Origin: Porticoccaceae bacterium
GTDB taxonomy: Bacteria; Pseudomonadota; Gammaproteobacteria; Pseudomonadales; Porticoccaceae
DNA: 7,054 bases
NCBI GenBank assembly: GCA_003448675.1
Contig: DLXZ01000002.1
Coordinates: 1 to 7,054, forward strand
Reading direction: 5' to 3'
The position numbers and the translations under genes are program-made. Positions within the stretch are counted from its first letter, which is position 1, and each line of letters opens with the position of its first letter. The notes under the pieces were generated by a model. The model did not search any database. It was not told where the DNA came from and was given only the letters and a program-made list of their open reading frames with translations. Below are positions 1 to 5,399 of the stretch, in pieces.

Positions 1-212
1 TCAGCACCCACGTGCGCTACTCAGGCGCCTCCCTCGGTTATCAACTGGGCGCCATCCTCGGGGGAGCGCTGGCGCCCATGATCGCCACTGCCCTGTGGCA
101 CCAGTTTGGCGTGTTTTATGTGGCGGTCTATATTGCGGTCGCCTCGGTACTGACACTGATCTCGGTAATTATGCTGAGTGAAACCAGCGGTAGGAACTTG
201 CAAGAGACCTGA
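1..212 (+). CDS. MFS transporter of the MHS (metabolite:H+ symporter) type, C-terminal fragment
   Basis: Only the last 69 codons are present; the reading frame is open from base 3 to the TGA at 210-212 and the gene begins outside the window. The visible part starts with a motif of the form V-R-Y-S-G-A-S-L-G-Y-Q, which I recognise from the loop before transmembrane helix 11 of MHS-family transporters (the ShiA/ProP/KgtP/YhjE group). Two hydrophobic segments follow, roughly visible residues 13-31 and 37-58, matching helices 11 and 12, then a short hydrophilic tail containing S-E-T-S-G-R. These proteins sit in the inner membrane and import organic acids, osmolytes or aromatic acids with protons. 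The substrate cannot be inferred from this fragment. It converges with the NTF2-like gene, so they are not in one operon. The family call is fairly safe. Confidence 0.85.
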   Translation, partial: STHVRYSGASLGYQLGAILGGALAPMIATALWHQFGVFYVAVYIAVASVLTLISVIMLSETSGRNLQET

Positions 213-216
213 GCAG

Positions 217-275
217 AAAAACCACGACGATTAATAACTGGTTTTTTTACCAGGCGTGCCTGTGTTCAGGAACGC
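217..275. terminator. Convergent-gene hairpin cluster, possible terminator
   Basis: This gap lies between the transporter stop (212) and the converging NTF2-like stop (266). It holds overlapping inverted repeats. AAAAACCA at 217-224 pairs with TGGTTTTT at 239-246, and the run of seven T (242-248) gives a U-tract on the plus strand. CTGGT at 238-242 pairs with ACCAG at 249-253 around a loop of six T. A 9-base stem with one mismatch (254-262 with 267-275, loop TGTT) overlaps the last codons of the NTF2-like gene. Placement between converging genes and the T-run favour a terminator for the transporter. The stem before the T-run is A+T-rich, so its strength is uncertain. Confidence 0.4.
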
Positions 276-748
276 ACACCCCGATAATGATGGGCCAGAG
301 ACGGGCTTGATCGCTGGCTGTCGGCGATACGCTTGACCACCCGCTCCAGATGCTCGCCCCTGACGTTAAGATCCCACAGCGCCGGGGTGCCATTGGCGAT
401 TTCGTGGTAGGTATCGAACAGACCATCCTTAAAGGTAAACATACCTACTCCCTGGGCCACCACGCGCTTACCCTCGCTAAAGCGGTTAACCGATCGAAAG
501 CTGGCCACGTAGCGCACATAACCCCGCTCGCTGTCACATACAGGCTCGTGCATATCCCACAGCCATTGGTCACCGTCCCTGTACCAATCCACCGCCATCA
601 TTTTGGCAATGGCTTCGCGGCCATGGATGGCGCCGTAAATAGCATCGTGGTAAACCGCGCCTTCGGTGAACAGTGCGCCGAAGGCGTCCCCATCCTGTGC
701 TTCCACCGCGCCGGCGAAGCGTTGTAGTTTCTCGGCAAAATCCTTCAA
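266..748 (-). CDS. NTF2-like / SnoaL-like fold protein
   Basis: The 160-residue protein has the layout of the NTF2-like superfamily (SnoaL, ketosteroid isomerase and relatives): an N-terminal helix with an A-x-D-G-D-A-F-x-A-L-F motif (residues 17-27), then a segment around Y33-H34-D35 and G43-R-E-A-I, then beta strands rich in aromatic residues. D35 lies about where ketosteroid isomerases carry a catalytic aspartate, but the fold is used by many enzymes and binding proteins, so I assign no reaction. There is no signal peptide, so it should be cytoplasmic. The start is a TTG at 746-748: an in-frame TAA lies only five codons upstream (764-766) with no ATG or GTG between, and AAAGAG lies 9 bases before the TTG. 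It follows the crotonase gene by 65 bases with no evident terminator, so co-transcription is likely. The last residues (S-S-P-S-L-A-H-H-Y) fall outside the domain. Confidence 0.8.
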   Translation of the reverse strand: MKDFAEKLQRFAGAVEAQDGDAFGALFTEGAVYHDAIYGAIHGREAIAKMMAVDWYRDGDQWLWDMHEPVCDSERGYVRYVASFRSVNRFSEGKRVVAQGVGMFTFKDGLFDTYHEIANGTPALWDLNVRGEHLERVVKRIADSQRSSPSLAHHYRGVRS

Positions 749-813
749 TATTCGCTGCTCTTTTTATTATCTTTCAGCGGAATAAACCTGCTGTATTGTC
801 ATTCGCCCTATGC

Positions 814-1629
814 TCACTTGCCTGTAAAGACCGGCTTTCGCTTTTCCAGAAAAGCGCGCTGCCCCTCTTTCAGGTCGGCGCTGGCAAAACCTTCGGCCAC
901 CAGTTTCCTGGCCTCGGCTTTCAGCTCATCACTAAAGTCCGGCGCCTCCACCATATTCATAATGCGTTTCATGCCCTTCAGCGCCAAAGGGGCATTGGCC
1001 GCAATTTCATTCGCCAGGGCAAACACAGTGTTTTCAAGGGCTTCCCCGGGGACGAGATAGCGGACCAGGCCCATCTCGATAATTTCCTGGCCCCGATAAG
1101 GTCGCCCGGTAAACAACAACTCCCGCGCCCTAGCGCTGCCCAGAACCTGAATAAACTCCAGCAGGCCGTCCGGGCCATAAACCACGCCAAGCCTGGCCGG
1201 CGGCATACCCATGGAGATGTGATCAGCGGCGATACGCAGGTCACAGCACAGCGCCAGATGCAGTGCGCCACCAAAACAATGGCCATTGATCATGGCAATG
1301 GTGGGATAGGGAAAATTGCGCACTTCCCTGAGCGCCTGTTCAAAGGGTGTGGCGCTACCACCGTCAGCCTTCTTCTCTTTGTGACCCGGCCCGACGGTTT
1401 CTATCGCCCCGATGTCATAGCCGGCGGAAAAAGCCTTGTCTCCGGCGCCGGTAAAGATCACCACCCTGATTTCACCGCAAGCCGCCCAGTCCGCCAGCAC
1501 CTTACACAACTGCCGCAACAATTGTGGCGACAGGGCATTGCGCTGCTCCGGTCGATTAAAGGTAATCAGGCCGATATGCCCGTGCTGCTCGTGCAGGAGC
1601 ACGTCTTGTTGCAAGGAGTTTTCAGTCAC
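814..1629 (-). CDS. Crotonase-superfamily acyl-CoA enzyme, decarboxylase-like (usually annotated enoyl-CoA hydratase)
   Basis: This 271-residue protein has the crotonase fold with both oxyanion-hole segments: F67-S-A-G-Y-D-I and N115-G-H-C-F-G-G-A. The C-terminal A-F-L-E-K-R-K-P-x-F motif is also typical. Classical enoyl-CoA hydratase uses two glutamates (144 and 164 in the rat enzyme); here the aligned positions are H124 and P144, so ordinary hydration of enoyl-CoA is doubtful. The stretch S139-M-G-M-P-P-A-R-L-G-V-V-Y151 resembles the active-site strand of methylmalonyl-CoA decarboxylase (YgfG/ScpB), including the tyrosine after G-V. The YgfG histidine in S-A-G-H-D is Tyr71 here. I infer an acyl-CoA decarboxylase or related activity; the substrate is unknown. 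The GTG at 1627-1629 is chosen as start because it has AGGG seven bases upstream and gives the family length; the longer frame to 1698 would translate the fklB terminator. Confidence 0.85.
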   Translation of the reverse strand: MTENSLQQDVLLHEQHGHIGLITFNRPEQRNALSPQLLRQLCKVLADWAACGEIRVVIFTGAGDKAFSAGYDIGAIETVGPGHKEKKADGGSATPFEQALREVRNFPYPTIAMINGHCFGGALHLALCCDLRIAADHISMGMPPARLGVVYGPDGLLEFIQVLGSARARELLFTGRPYRGQEIIEMGLVRYLVPGEALENTVFALANEIAANAPLALKGMKRIMNMVEAPDFSDELKAEARKLVAEGFASADLKEGQRAFLEKRKPVFTGK

Positions 1630-1636
1630 TTTCCCG

Positions 1637-1640
1637 CCCT
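1637..1640 (-). promoter_or_regulatory. Ribosome binding site that decides the crotonase start
   Basis: On the minus strand AGGG lies seven bases before the GTG at 1627-1629, with a further GGGA nearer the start. The upstream ATG candidates at 1698 and 1692 lie inside the fklB terminator hairpin. This site therefore fixes the true start of the crotonase gene. Confidence 0.55.
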
Positions 1641-1671
1641 GCTTATTATTTGGTTTGTTTTTCCATACCCA

Positions 1672-1703
1672 ACAAAACCGGGAGCTGGACATCGCCAACT
1701 CCC
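1672..1703 (-). terminator. Rho-independent terminator of fklB
   Basis: Read on the minus strand, GGGAGTTGG (1703-1695) pairs with CCAGCTCCC (1688-1680) around a six-base loop. All nine pairs form if one G-U pair is allowed. The stem is followed by GG and then TTTTGTT. It lies about 35 bases after the fklB stop and about 40 bases before the crotonase start, so it separates the lipoprotein-fklB transcript from the crotonase-NTF2 transcript. Confidence 0.75.
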
Positions 1704-1715
1704 ATCAGGCTCTGT

Positions 1716-1747
1716 TGTCGCTTAACTTAATTGTGGCTTAACTTAAT
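1716..1747. repeat. 16-bp tandem duplication spanning the fklB stop codon
   Basis: Bases 1716-1731 and 1732-1747 are adjacent copies of the same 16-mer, differing only at one position (C1719 versus G1735). The copy at 1732-1747 holds the last codons and TAA stop of fklB; the other lies in the untranslated tail before the terminator. Because 16 is not a multiple of 3, the copies are read in different frames. It looks like a local replication-slippage duplication. Confidence 0.8.
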
Positions 1748-2358
1748 ACCGAGATCAGTTCGACGTCAAAAATCAGCGTCGCATAGGGCCCGATCAAACC
1801 ACCCGCGCCTTTTTCACCATAGGCCAGGTGATAGGGCACGTACAAACGCCATTTGGCCCCTTCTTCCATCATCTGCAATGCCTCGGTCCAACCGGCAATA
1901 ACGCCATTGACCGGAAAGTCCGCCGGCTGACCACGTTGGTAGGAGCTATCAAAGACACGCCCATCGATCAACTTGCCTTCGTAATGAGTACTGACCTTGG
2001 AAGACGCGCTCGGCGTCGCACCGCTGCCGGTAGTCAAGACTTCGTATTGCAGGCCCGATTCGGTAACCGTGACTTCTTCACGCTGAGCGTTTTCAGCCAG
2101 AAACTGTTCCCCCTCACCAGCATGTTTTTCCTTGTCTTCCGCCTTGGCTTCTTCAATACGCTTGTTGACGGTGTCAAAGGCTTCTCGCAACGTCGCGGAT
2201 TCAACCTGACTCGGCTGGCCATTCATCGCGTCGGCGATACCCTCAAACAGGGCATCCAGCTTTAGATCTTCAAAGGGGCTATTGGACAACTGATCGCCCA
2301 TCTGGCGACCGATGCCATAACTGACCTGCAGTTCGGCAGTGGAATATTTCTCAGACAT
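1738..2358 (-). CDS. fklB: FKBP-type peptidyl-prolyl cis-trans isomerase, FklB/FKBP22 type
   Basis: The enzyme catalyses cis-trans isomerisation of prolyl peptide bonds and acts as a folding helper. Residues about 1-95 form the helical FKBP_N dimerisation domain (S-Y-G-I-G-R-Q-M-G-D-Q-L, then a long charged helix). Residues about 100-206 form the FKBP catalytic domain. The usual FKBP active-site residues are all present: Y126, F136, D137, F148, V153, I154, W157, Y180 and F197. The length of 206 residues matches what I recall for E. coli FklB, and the lack of a signal peptide argues for a cytoplasmic FklB rather than periplasmic FkpA or Mip. The ATG at 2356-2358 has no good Shine-Dalgarno; the only candidate GAG lies inside a hairpin just upstream. 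It begins 42 bases after the lipoprotein gene and probably shares its transcript; a clear terminator follows. The tail (V-L-S) ends in a tandem duplication. Confidence 0.95.
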   Translation of the reverse strand: MSEKYSTAELQVSYGIGRQMGDQLSNSPFEDLKLDALFEGIADAMNGQPSQVESATLREAFDTVNKRIEEAKAEDKEKHAGEGEQFLAENAQREEVTVTESGLQYEVLTTGSGATPSASSKVSTHYEGKLIDGRVFDSSYQRGQPADFPVNGVIAGWTEALQMMEEGAKWRLYVPYHLAYGEKGAGGLIGPYATLIFDVELISVLS

Positions 2359-2366
2359 GTCAAGGT

Positions 2367-2382
2367 GCTCATCAAAATGAGC
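2367..2382 (-). promoter_or_regulatory. Perfect 6-bp hairpin in the lipoprotein-fklB gap, covering the fklB ribosome-binding region
   Basis: On the minus strand GCTCAT and ATGAGC pair perfectly around a TTTG loop. The hairpin ends eight bases before the fklB ATG and begins 18 bases after the lipoprotein stop. No T-run follows, so it is not a classic terminator. The only Shine-Dalgarno-like GAG for fklB is in its 3' arm, so it might damp or couple fklB translation; that function is inference. Confidence 0.4.
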
Positions 2383-2400
2383 GGCCAGTCTAACACGCCC

Positions 2401-2781
2401 TTAGTTGAGCACCCGGTAACCCCGCCCGCGCATACAGTTTTTCACCACCCGCTGTTTTTCCTGATGGGCCTGACCCGCGCCCTTGACTCCACCAAGCAGA
2501 CCACCGGCGCCAGCGGCGCGTTTCGCCGCATCACTGTCACCGACGATAGCGCCAAGCGCACCGCCCACTACCGCGCCGGTCACGGCTTTGCCGACCACAC
2601 GCTCACCCGTACTGACCTGGGCGGCATAGCTGCGGCATTCATGCAGATCCTGATAGTAGGCGTTCATATCCACGCCTTTCGTATCGATAATAATATCCTT
2701 CCCTGCATGGTGGTGTGGATGGCGGACACAGGCAGTCAGCGCCAGGCTAGCAACAATTACCAATCCCGCTATTCTGTTCAT
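2401..2781 (-). CDS. Gly-zipper lipoprotein, outer-membrane type
   Basis: The 126-residue protein starts with a lipoprotein signal: M-N-R, a hydrophobic stretch, then the lipobox L15-T-A-C18. The residue after the lipidated Cys18 is Val, not Asp, so it should be sorted to the outer membrane. A histidine cluster (H21-P-H-H-H25) lies right behind the lipid anchor. Residues about 63-81 and 91-103 are glycine-zipper stretches (repeated G-x-x-x-G/A spacing), the pattern of the Gly-zipper 2TM lipoprotein families (17 kDa antigen/SlyB/YMGG-like). The C-terminus has C116-M-R-G-R-G-Y-R-V-L-N; C116 and C49 are the only other cysteines and could form a disulfide in the periplasm. The ATG has GAGGA seven bases upstream (2789-2793), a strong site. 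It is the first gene of a probable unit with fklB. The precise role is unknown; related proteins are linked to envelope integrity. Confidence 0.85.
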   Translation of the reverse strand: MNRIAGLVIVASLALTACVRHPHHHAGKDIIIDTKGVDMNAYYQDLHECRSYAAQVSTGERVVGKAVTGAVVGGALGAIVGDSDAAKRAAGAGGLLGGVKGAGQAHQEKQRVVKNCMRGRGYRVLN

Positions 2782-2852
2782 ATGCTCATCCTCAATGGTG
2801 GTTAAATTTTTTTCTAGCCTATGCTTTCATTAGATAAAGAATCTTGAGCTAA

Positions 2853-2880
2853 TTCCACCTGATAACGCTGACGCTATTAT
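2853..2880 (+). promoter_or_regulatory. Possible ald promoter
   Basis: TATTAT (2875-2880) matches five of six bases of the sigma-70 -10 consensus. It is preceded at 16 bases by TTCCAC (2853-2858), which matches only three of six -35 bases. If used, it would give an ald leader of roughly 95 bases. This is a weak candidate. Confidence 0.2.
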
Positions 2881-2968
2881 TTGGTTGACCTATCGCAATG
2901 CCAGGGAGGCGCAAGCGCACAACGCTGGGTTCCAGCATCGCCGAATATAGATCACGGCACCAACGATT

Positions 2969-2975
2969 AAAGGAA
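2969..2975 (+). promoter_or_regulatory. Ribosome binding site that decides the ald start
   Basis: AAAGGAA lies about seven bases before the ATG at 2982-2984. The frame stays open upstream to an ATG at 2898, but the extra 28 residues are basic, unlike any Ald N-terminus, and are followed by the family's exact start M-K-I-G-I-P-K-E. The 2982 start is therefore used. Confidence 0.75.
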
Positions 2976-2981
2976 TGGCGT

Positions 2982-4088
2982 ATGAAAATTGGTATCCCAA
3001 AGGAAATAAAGGCCGATGAAAATCGCGTTGCACTCACTCCGGTCGGCGCACGGGCCCTGATCGACGCTGGCCACAATGTTTCCATTGAACAGGACGCTGG
3101 AGCCGGGTCCGGCTTCACTAATGGCGAATACGAAAGCGCCGGCGCTGTTATCGTCAGCACCGAAGCAGCCTGGGATGCCGAGCTGGTGCTCAAGGTCAAG
3201 GAACCTGCCGCCCGCGAATACGACTTTCTGCGGCAACAGCTGCTGTTCACGTATTTCCACCTGGCGGGTGTCGACCCCAAACTGACCGAAACCCTGCTGG
3301 CCCGCGGCACCACCGCCATCGCCTATGAAACCGTCGAGGATGACTCTGGCAAACTGCCGCTTCTGGCGCCGATGAGCGCCGTGGCGGGCAGCATGGCCGT
3401 CACCGTCGGCAACTATTACCTGGCAAAATTCAATGGCGGTCGGGGCATGCTGCTCGCGGAGTTGTTCGATCAGCGTTACGGCAAGGTCCTGATTGTCGGC
3501 GATGGCGTGGTTGGCCAGCACGGCGCCAAGGTGGCCGCCCGACTGGGAGCGGAGGTTTACGTGGCCGGTAACCGGCCCGATAACACCCAGAGCCTGGCAA
3601 GGGCGCTTGATATGGATCTTCACTTTATCCAGTCCAACGAGGCGAATATCGCCCAGCATTTGGGCGATGCCGACCTGGTGATCGGTGGCGTGCTGGTGCG
3701 CGGTGGTCGAGCACCCCATGTAATCAGCGAAGCCATGGTCAAAACCATGCAGCCGGGCAGCGTGATTGTCGATGTCAGTATCGACCAGGGTGGCTGTGTG
3801 GAAACAGCACGGCCCACCACCCACTCAGACCCCATCTATGTGCATCATGATGTGATCCACTATTGCGTGGCCAATATGCCAGGCGCCTACCCGCGTCTTT
3901 CAACCATGGCCTTGACCGGCGCCACCTTGCCTTATGCGCTAAAGCTCGCTGCCGAAGGTGAAAATAGTTTGAAAACGGACGGCGGTTTTGGCAAAGGCGT
4001 CAACACCTACCACGGGCATATCACCTGCCAGCCCGTAGCCATAAGCCTGGGAATGGAAAGTCAGTATCGACCATTCCAGCGCCTGTAG
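2982..4088 (+). CDS. ald: Alanine dehydrogenase (Ald/PNT family), unusual cofactor loop
   Basis: The family catalyses reversible oxidative deamination of L-alanine to pyruvate and ammonium. The 368-residue protein is close to the usual length of about 371. Family residues are in place: R15 (substrate), K73 in K-V-K-E-P, H93 in T-Y-F-H-L-A, and D268 in V-S-I-D-Q-G-G, equivalent to the catalytic Lys, His and Asp of the Mycobacterium and Bacillus enzymes. Residues 1-130 and 300-368 form the substrate domain, and G173-D-G-V-V-G178 starts the Rossmann fold. At the end of the second Rossmann strand, where Bacillus Ald has Asp196, this protein has G196-N197-R198; loss of the acid and gain of Arg suggest NADP(H) rather than NAD(H). 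The loop before the Rossmann fold (E160-L-F-D-Q-R-Y) also differs from the usual G-V-P-G-V. It is cytoplasmic, with no adjacent Lrp-type regulator. Alternative: a PNT-family relative with another amino-acid substrate. Confidence 0.88.
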   Translation: MKIGIPKEIKADENRVALTPVGARALIDAGHNVSIEQDAGAGSGFTNGEYESAGAVIVSTEAAWDAELVLKVKEPAAREYDFLRQQLLFTYFHLAGVDPKLTETLLARGTTAIAYETVEDDSGKLPLLAPMSAVAGSMAVTVGNYYLAKFNGGRGMLLAELFDQRYGKVLIVGDGVVGQHGAKVAARLGAEVYVAGNRPDNTQSLARALDMDLHFIQSNEANIAQHLGDADLVIGGVLVRGGRAPHVISEAMVKTMQPGSVIVDVSIDQGGCVETARPTTHSDPIYVHHDVIHYCVANMPGAYPRLSTMALTGATLPYALKLAAEGENSLKTDGGFGKGVNTYHGHITCQPVAISLGMESQYRPFQRL

Positions 4089-4211
4089 GATCACGTCATG
4101 TTGATTGCCATCAAGGGAACCGCCATTTGTCGCGAGATGCACTGCCAATCACGGTCAAGGCAGTAATGACACCTGTACAATAATTATTCAACCACCAACC
4201 GGTAAACCACC
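4089..4211 (+). promoter_or_regulatory. ald-pilU intergenic region with a weak promoter candidate
   Basis: The gap holds no convincing terminator for ald: TTGAT/ATCAA (4100-4113) and CTGCC/GGCAG are short stems without T-runs, so read-through into pilU is possible. TACAAT at 4176-4181 is a possible -10 with GGTCAA (4153-4158) at 17 bases as a poor -35. No Shine-Dalgarno sequence precedes the pilU ATG. Confidence 0.2.
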
Positions 4212-5357
4212 ATGGAGCTTAAGCCCTATCTGCAATTGATGGTCGACAGACAGGCATCCGATCTTTTTTTCAGCACCGGGTCAAAGGTCAATATCAAAAT
4301 CGAAGGGCTCACCACCCCCCTGAATCAGGAGGCCCTGAAACCCGGCATGACCCAGGAACTGGCCTATAGCATCCTCAGCGACAAGCAGATCAAAACCTTC
4401 GAAAAAGAACTGGAAATGAATCTCGCCTCCTCTTTTGAAGGCATAGGTCGCTTTCGTATCAACGTCTATAAGCAACGCGGCGATGTGGCCATGGTGATTC
4501 GCTACATCAAATCAGATATTCCCACGGTTGAAGGGCTTAATTTGCCTCAAGTACTAAAAGACCTGGCTCTCGAACCCCGCGGCCTGGTACTCCTCGTTGG
4601 CACCACTGGCTCGGGGAAATCCACCACGCTGGCGGCCATGACCGGCTTTCGCAATGCCTCAAGAACCGGCCACATACTCACCGTGGAAGACCCGGTGGAA
4701 TATGTCCACTCGCACATGAAATCGGTGATCGACCAGCGGGAAGTGGGGTTGGACACCCTCAGTTACGCCAATGCCCTGAAAAATGCCATGCGCGAGGCGC
4801 CCGATGTCATCGTCATCGGTGAAATCCGCGACGCCGAGACCATGCATCAGGCGGTCGCCTATGCCGAAACCGGCCACCTGTGTTTATCGACCATGCACGC
4901 CGCTAACAGTTATCAGGCCTTGGAGAGGATTGTGAATTTTTTCCCGGAAAGTTCTCACCGCCAGTTACTCAGTGATCTGGCCATGAATGTCCGGGCGGTG
5001 GTGTCACAAAGGCTGCTGGTAGGTAAGGATGGCAAGCGCATACCCGCTGTTGAGGTGATGCTCAACACACCCTATATCGCCAGTTTGATCGAGAAAGGCG
5101 AGTTCGAATCGATTCGCGATGCCATCGCCAAAAATGAAACGGGCGGCGCCATATCATTCGATTCGGCGCTGCTGGAACTGTATAAAAACGGCCAGATATC
5201 CGAGCAAGAAGCCCTGAAAAACGCTGACTCCGAAAGCAACCTGCATGTAAAAATCCGCCTGCTGGAAGGCGCCAACTATGCTGCAGGGCACAGGGAAACC
5301 CTAAGCATGGAAGACGACAAAGACGAGGATGATAACGGTACTGTATTCGGCGCCTAA
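4212..5357 (+). CDS. pilU: Type IV pilus retraction ATPase, PilT/PilU family (PilU-like)
   Basis: This hexameric ATPase sits at the cytoplasmic base of type IV pili and powers pilus retraction, with PilU-type members usually working alongside PilT. The 381-residue protein has a PAS-like N-terminal domain (about 1-100) and a RecA-like core. Visible motifs are Walker A G130-T-T-G-S-G-K-S-T138, the Asp box V158-E-D-P-V-E-Y, Walker B D198-V-I-V-I-G-E204-I-R-D with catalytic E204, and the His box H222-L-C-L-S-T-M-H229-A. The C-terminus extends into a very acidic tail (S-M-E-D-D-K-D-E-D-D-N), which favours PilU over the shorter PilT. An in-frame TAA at 4203-4205 makes the ATG at 4212 the first possible start, although no Shine-Dalgarno is seen. 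No pilT is adjacent: ald lies upstream and trpA converges downstream. The family call is certain; PilU versus another PilT paralogue is likely but not proven. Confidence 0.9.
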   Translation: MELKPYLQLMVDRQASDLFFSTGSKVNIKIEGLTTPLNQEALKPGMTQELAYSILSDKQIKTFEKELEMNLASSFEGIGRFRINVYKQRGDVAMVIRYIKSDIPTVEGLNLPQVLKDLALEPRGLVLLVGTTGSGKSTTLAAMTGFRNASRTGHILTVEDPVEYVHSHMKSVIDQREVGLDTLSYANALKNAMREAPDVIVIGEIRDAETMHQAVAYAETGHLCLSTMHAANSYQALERIVNFFPESSHRQLLSDLAMNVRAVVSQRLLVGKDGKRIPAVEVMLNTPYIASLIEKGEFESIRDAIAKNETGGAISFDSALLELYKNGQISEQEALKNADSESNLHVKIRLLEGANYAAGHRETLSMEDDKDEDDNGTVFGA

Positions 5358-5369
5358 ATCAACATCTGA

Positions 5370-5399
5370 GCTTAATCGCTGGTAATCAGCCCAGCAAGC
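5370..5399. terminator. Weak hairpin between converging pilU and trpA
   Basis: GCTGG (5378-5382) pairs with CCAGC (5391-5395), and outer GCTT/AAGC (5370-5373 with 5396-5399) can extend the stem past a one-sided bulge. It spans the trpA stop (5386-5388) and follows the pilU stop by 20 bases. There is no T-run on either strand, so it is at best a weak bidirectional terminator. Confidence 0.3.

Larger units (their letters stand above)
2782..2981. other. Divergent intergenic region between the lipoprotein gene and ald
   Basis: This 200-base region must hold the start signals for both divergent genes. The left half (about 2800-2880) is A+T-rich, with an A/T run at 2805-2813. TATTAT at 2875-2880 is a good plus-strand -10 match but only a poor -35 (TTCCAC, 2853-2858) precedes it. 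A short hairpin (GCTGG 2924-2928, CCAGC 2932-2936) lies in the presumed ald leader. I see no Lrp/AsnC-type regulator gene nearby and no recognisable riboswitch. Confidence 0.5.

Noticed and set aside
1630..1698. A 23-residue N-terminal extension of the crotonase starting at an ATG at 1698.
   Set aside because: It would translate the fklB terminator hairpin, does not look like the family N-terminus, and a GTG with a ribosome binding site is present at 1629.
673..1725. A 350-codon open frame on the plus strand opposite the crotonase and NTF2-like genes.
   Set aside because: It lies antisense to two well-recognised proteins, its translation is low-complexity and basic without a recognisable domain, and it also spans the fklB terminator. 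It is a shadow frame.
2885..2890. TTGACC as the -35 box of the ald promoter.
   Set aside because: It matches five of six consensus bases, but 16-18 bases downstream the sequence is G+C-rich with no -10 element.
2967..3824. A 285-codon open frame on the minus strand opposite ald.
   Set aside because: The ald frame matches family motifs throughout; the antisense translation has no recognisable domain.
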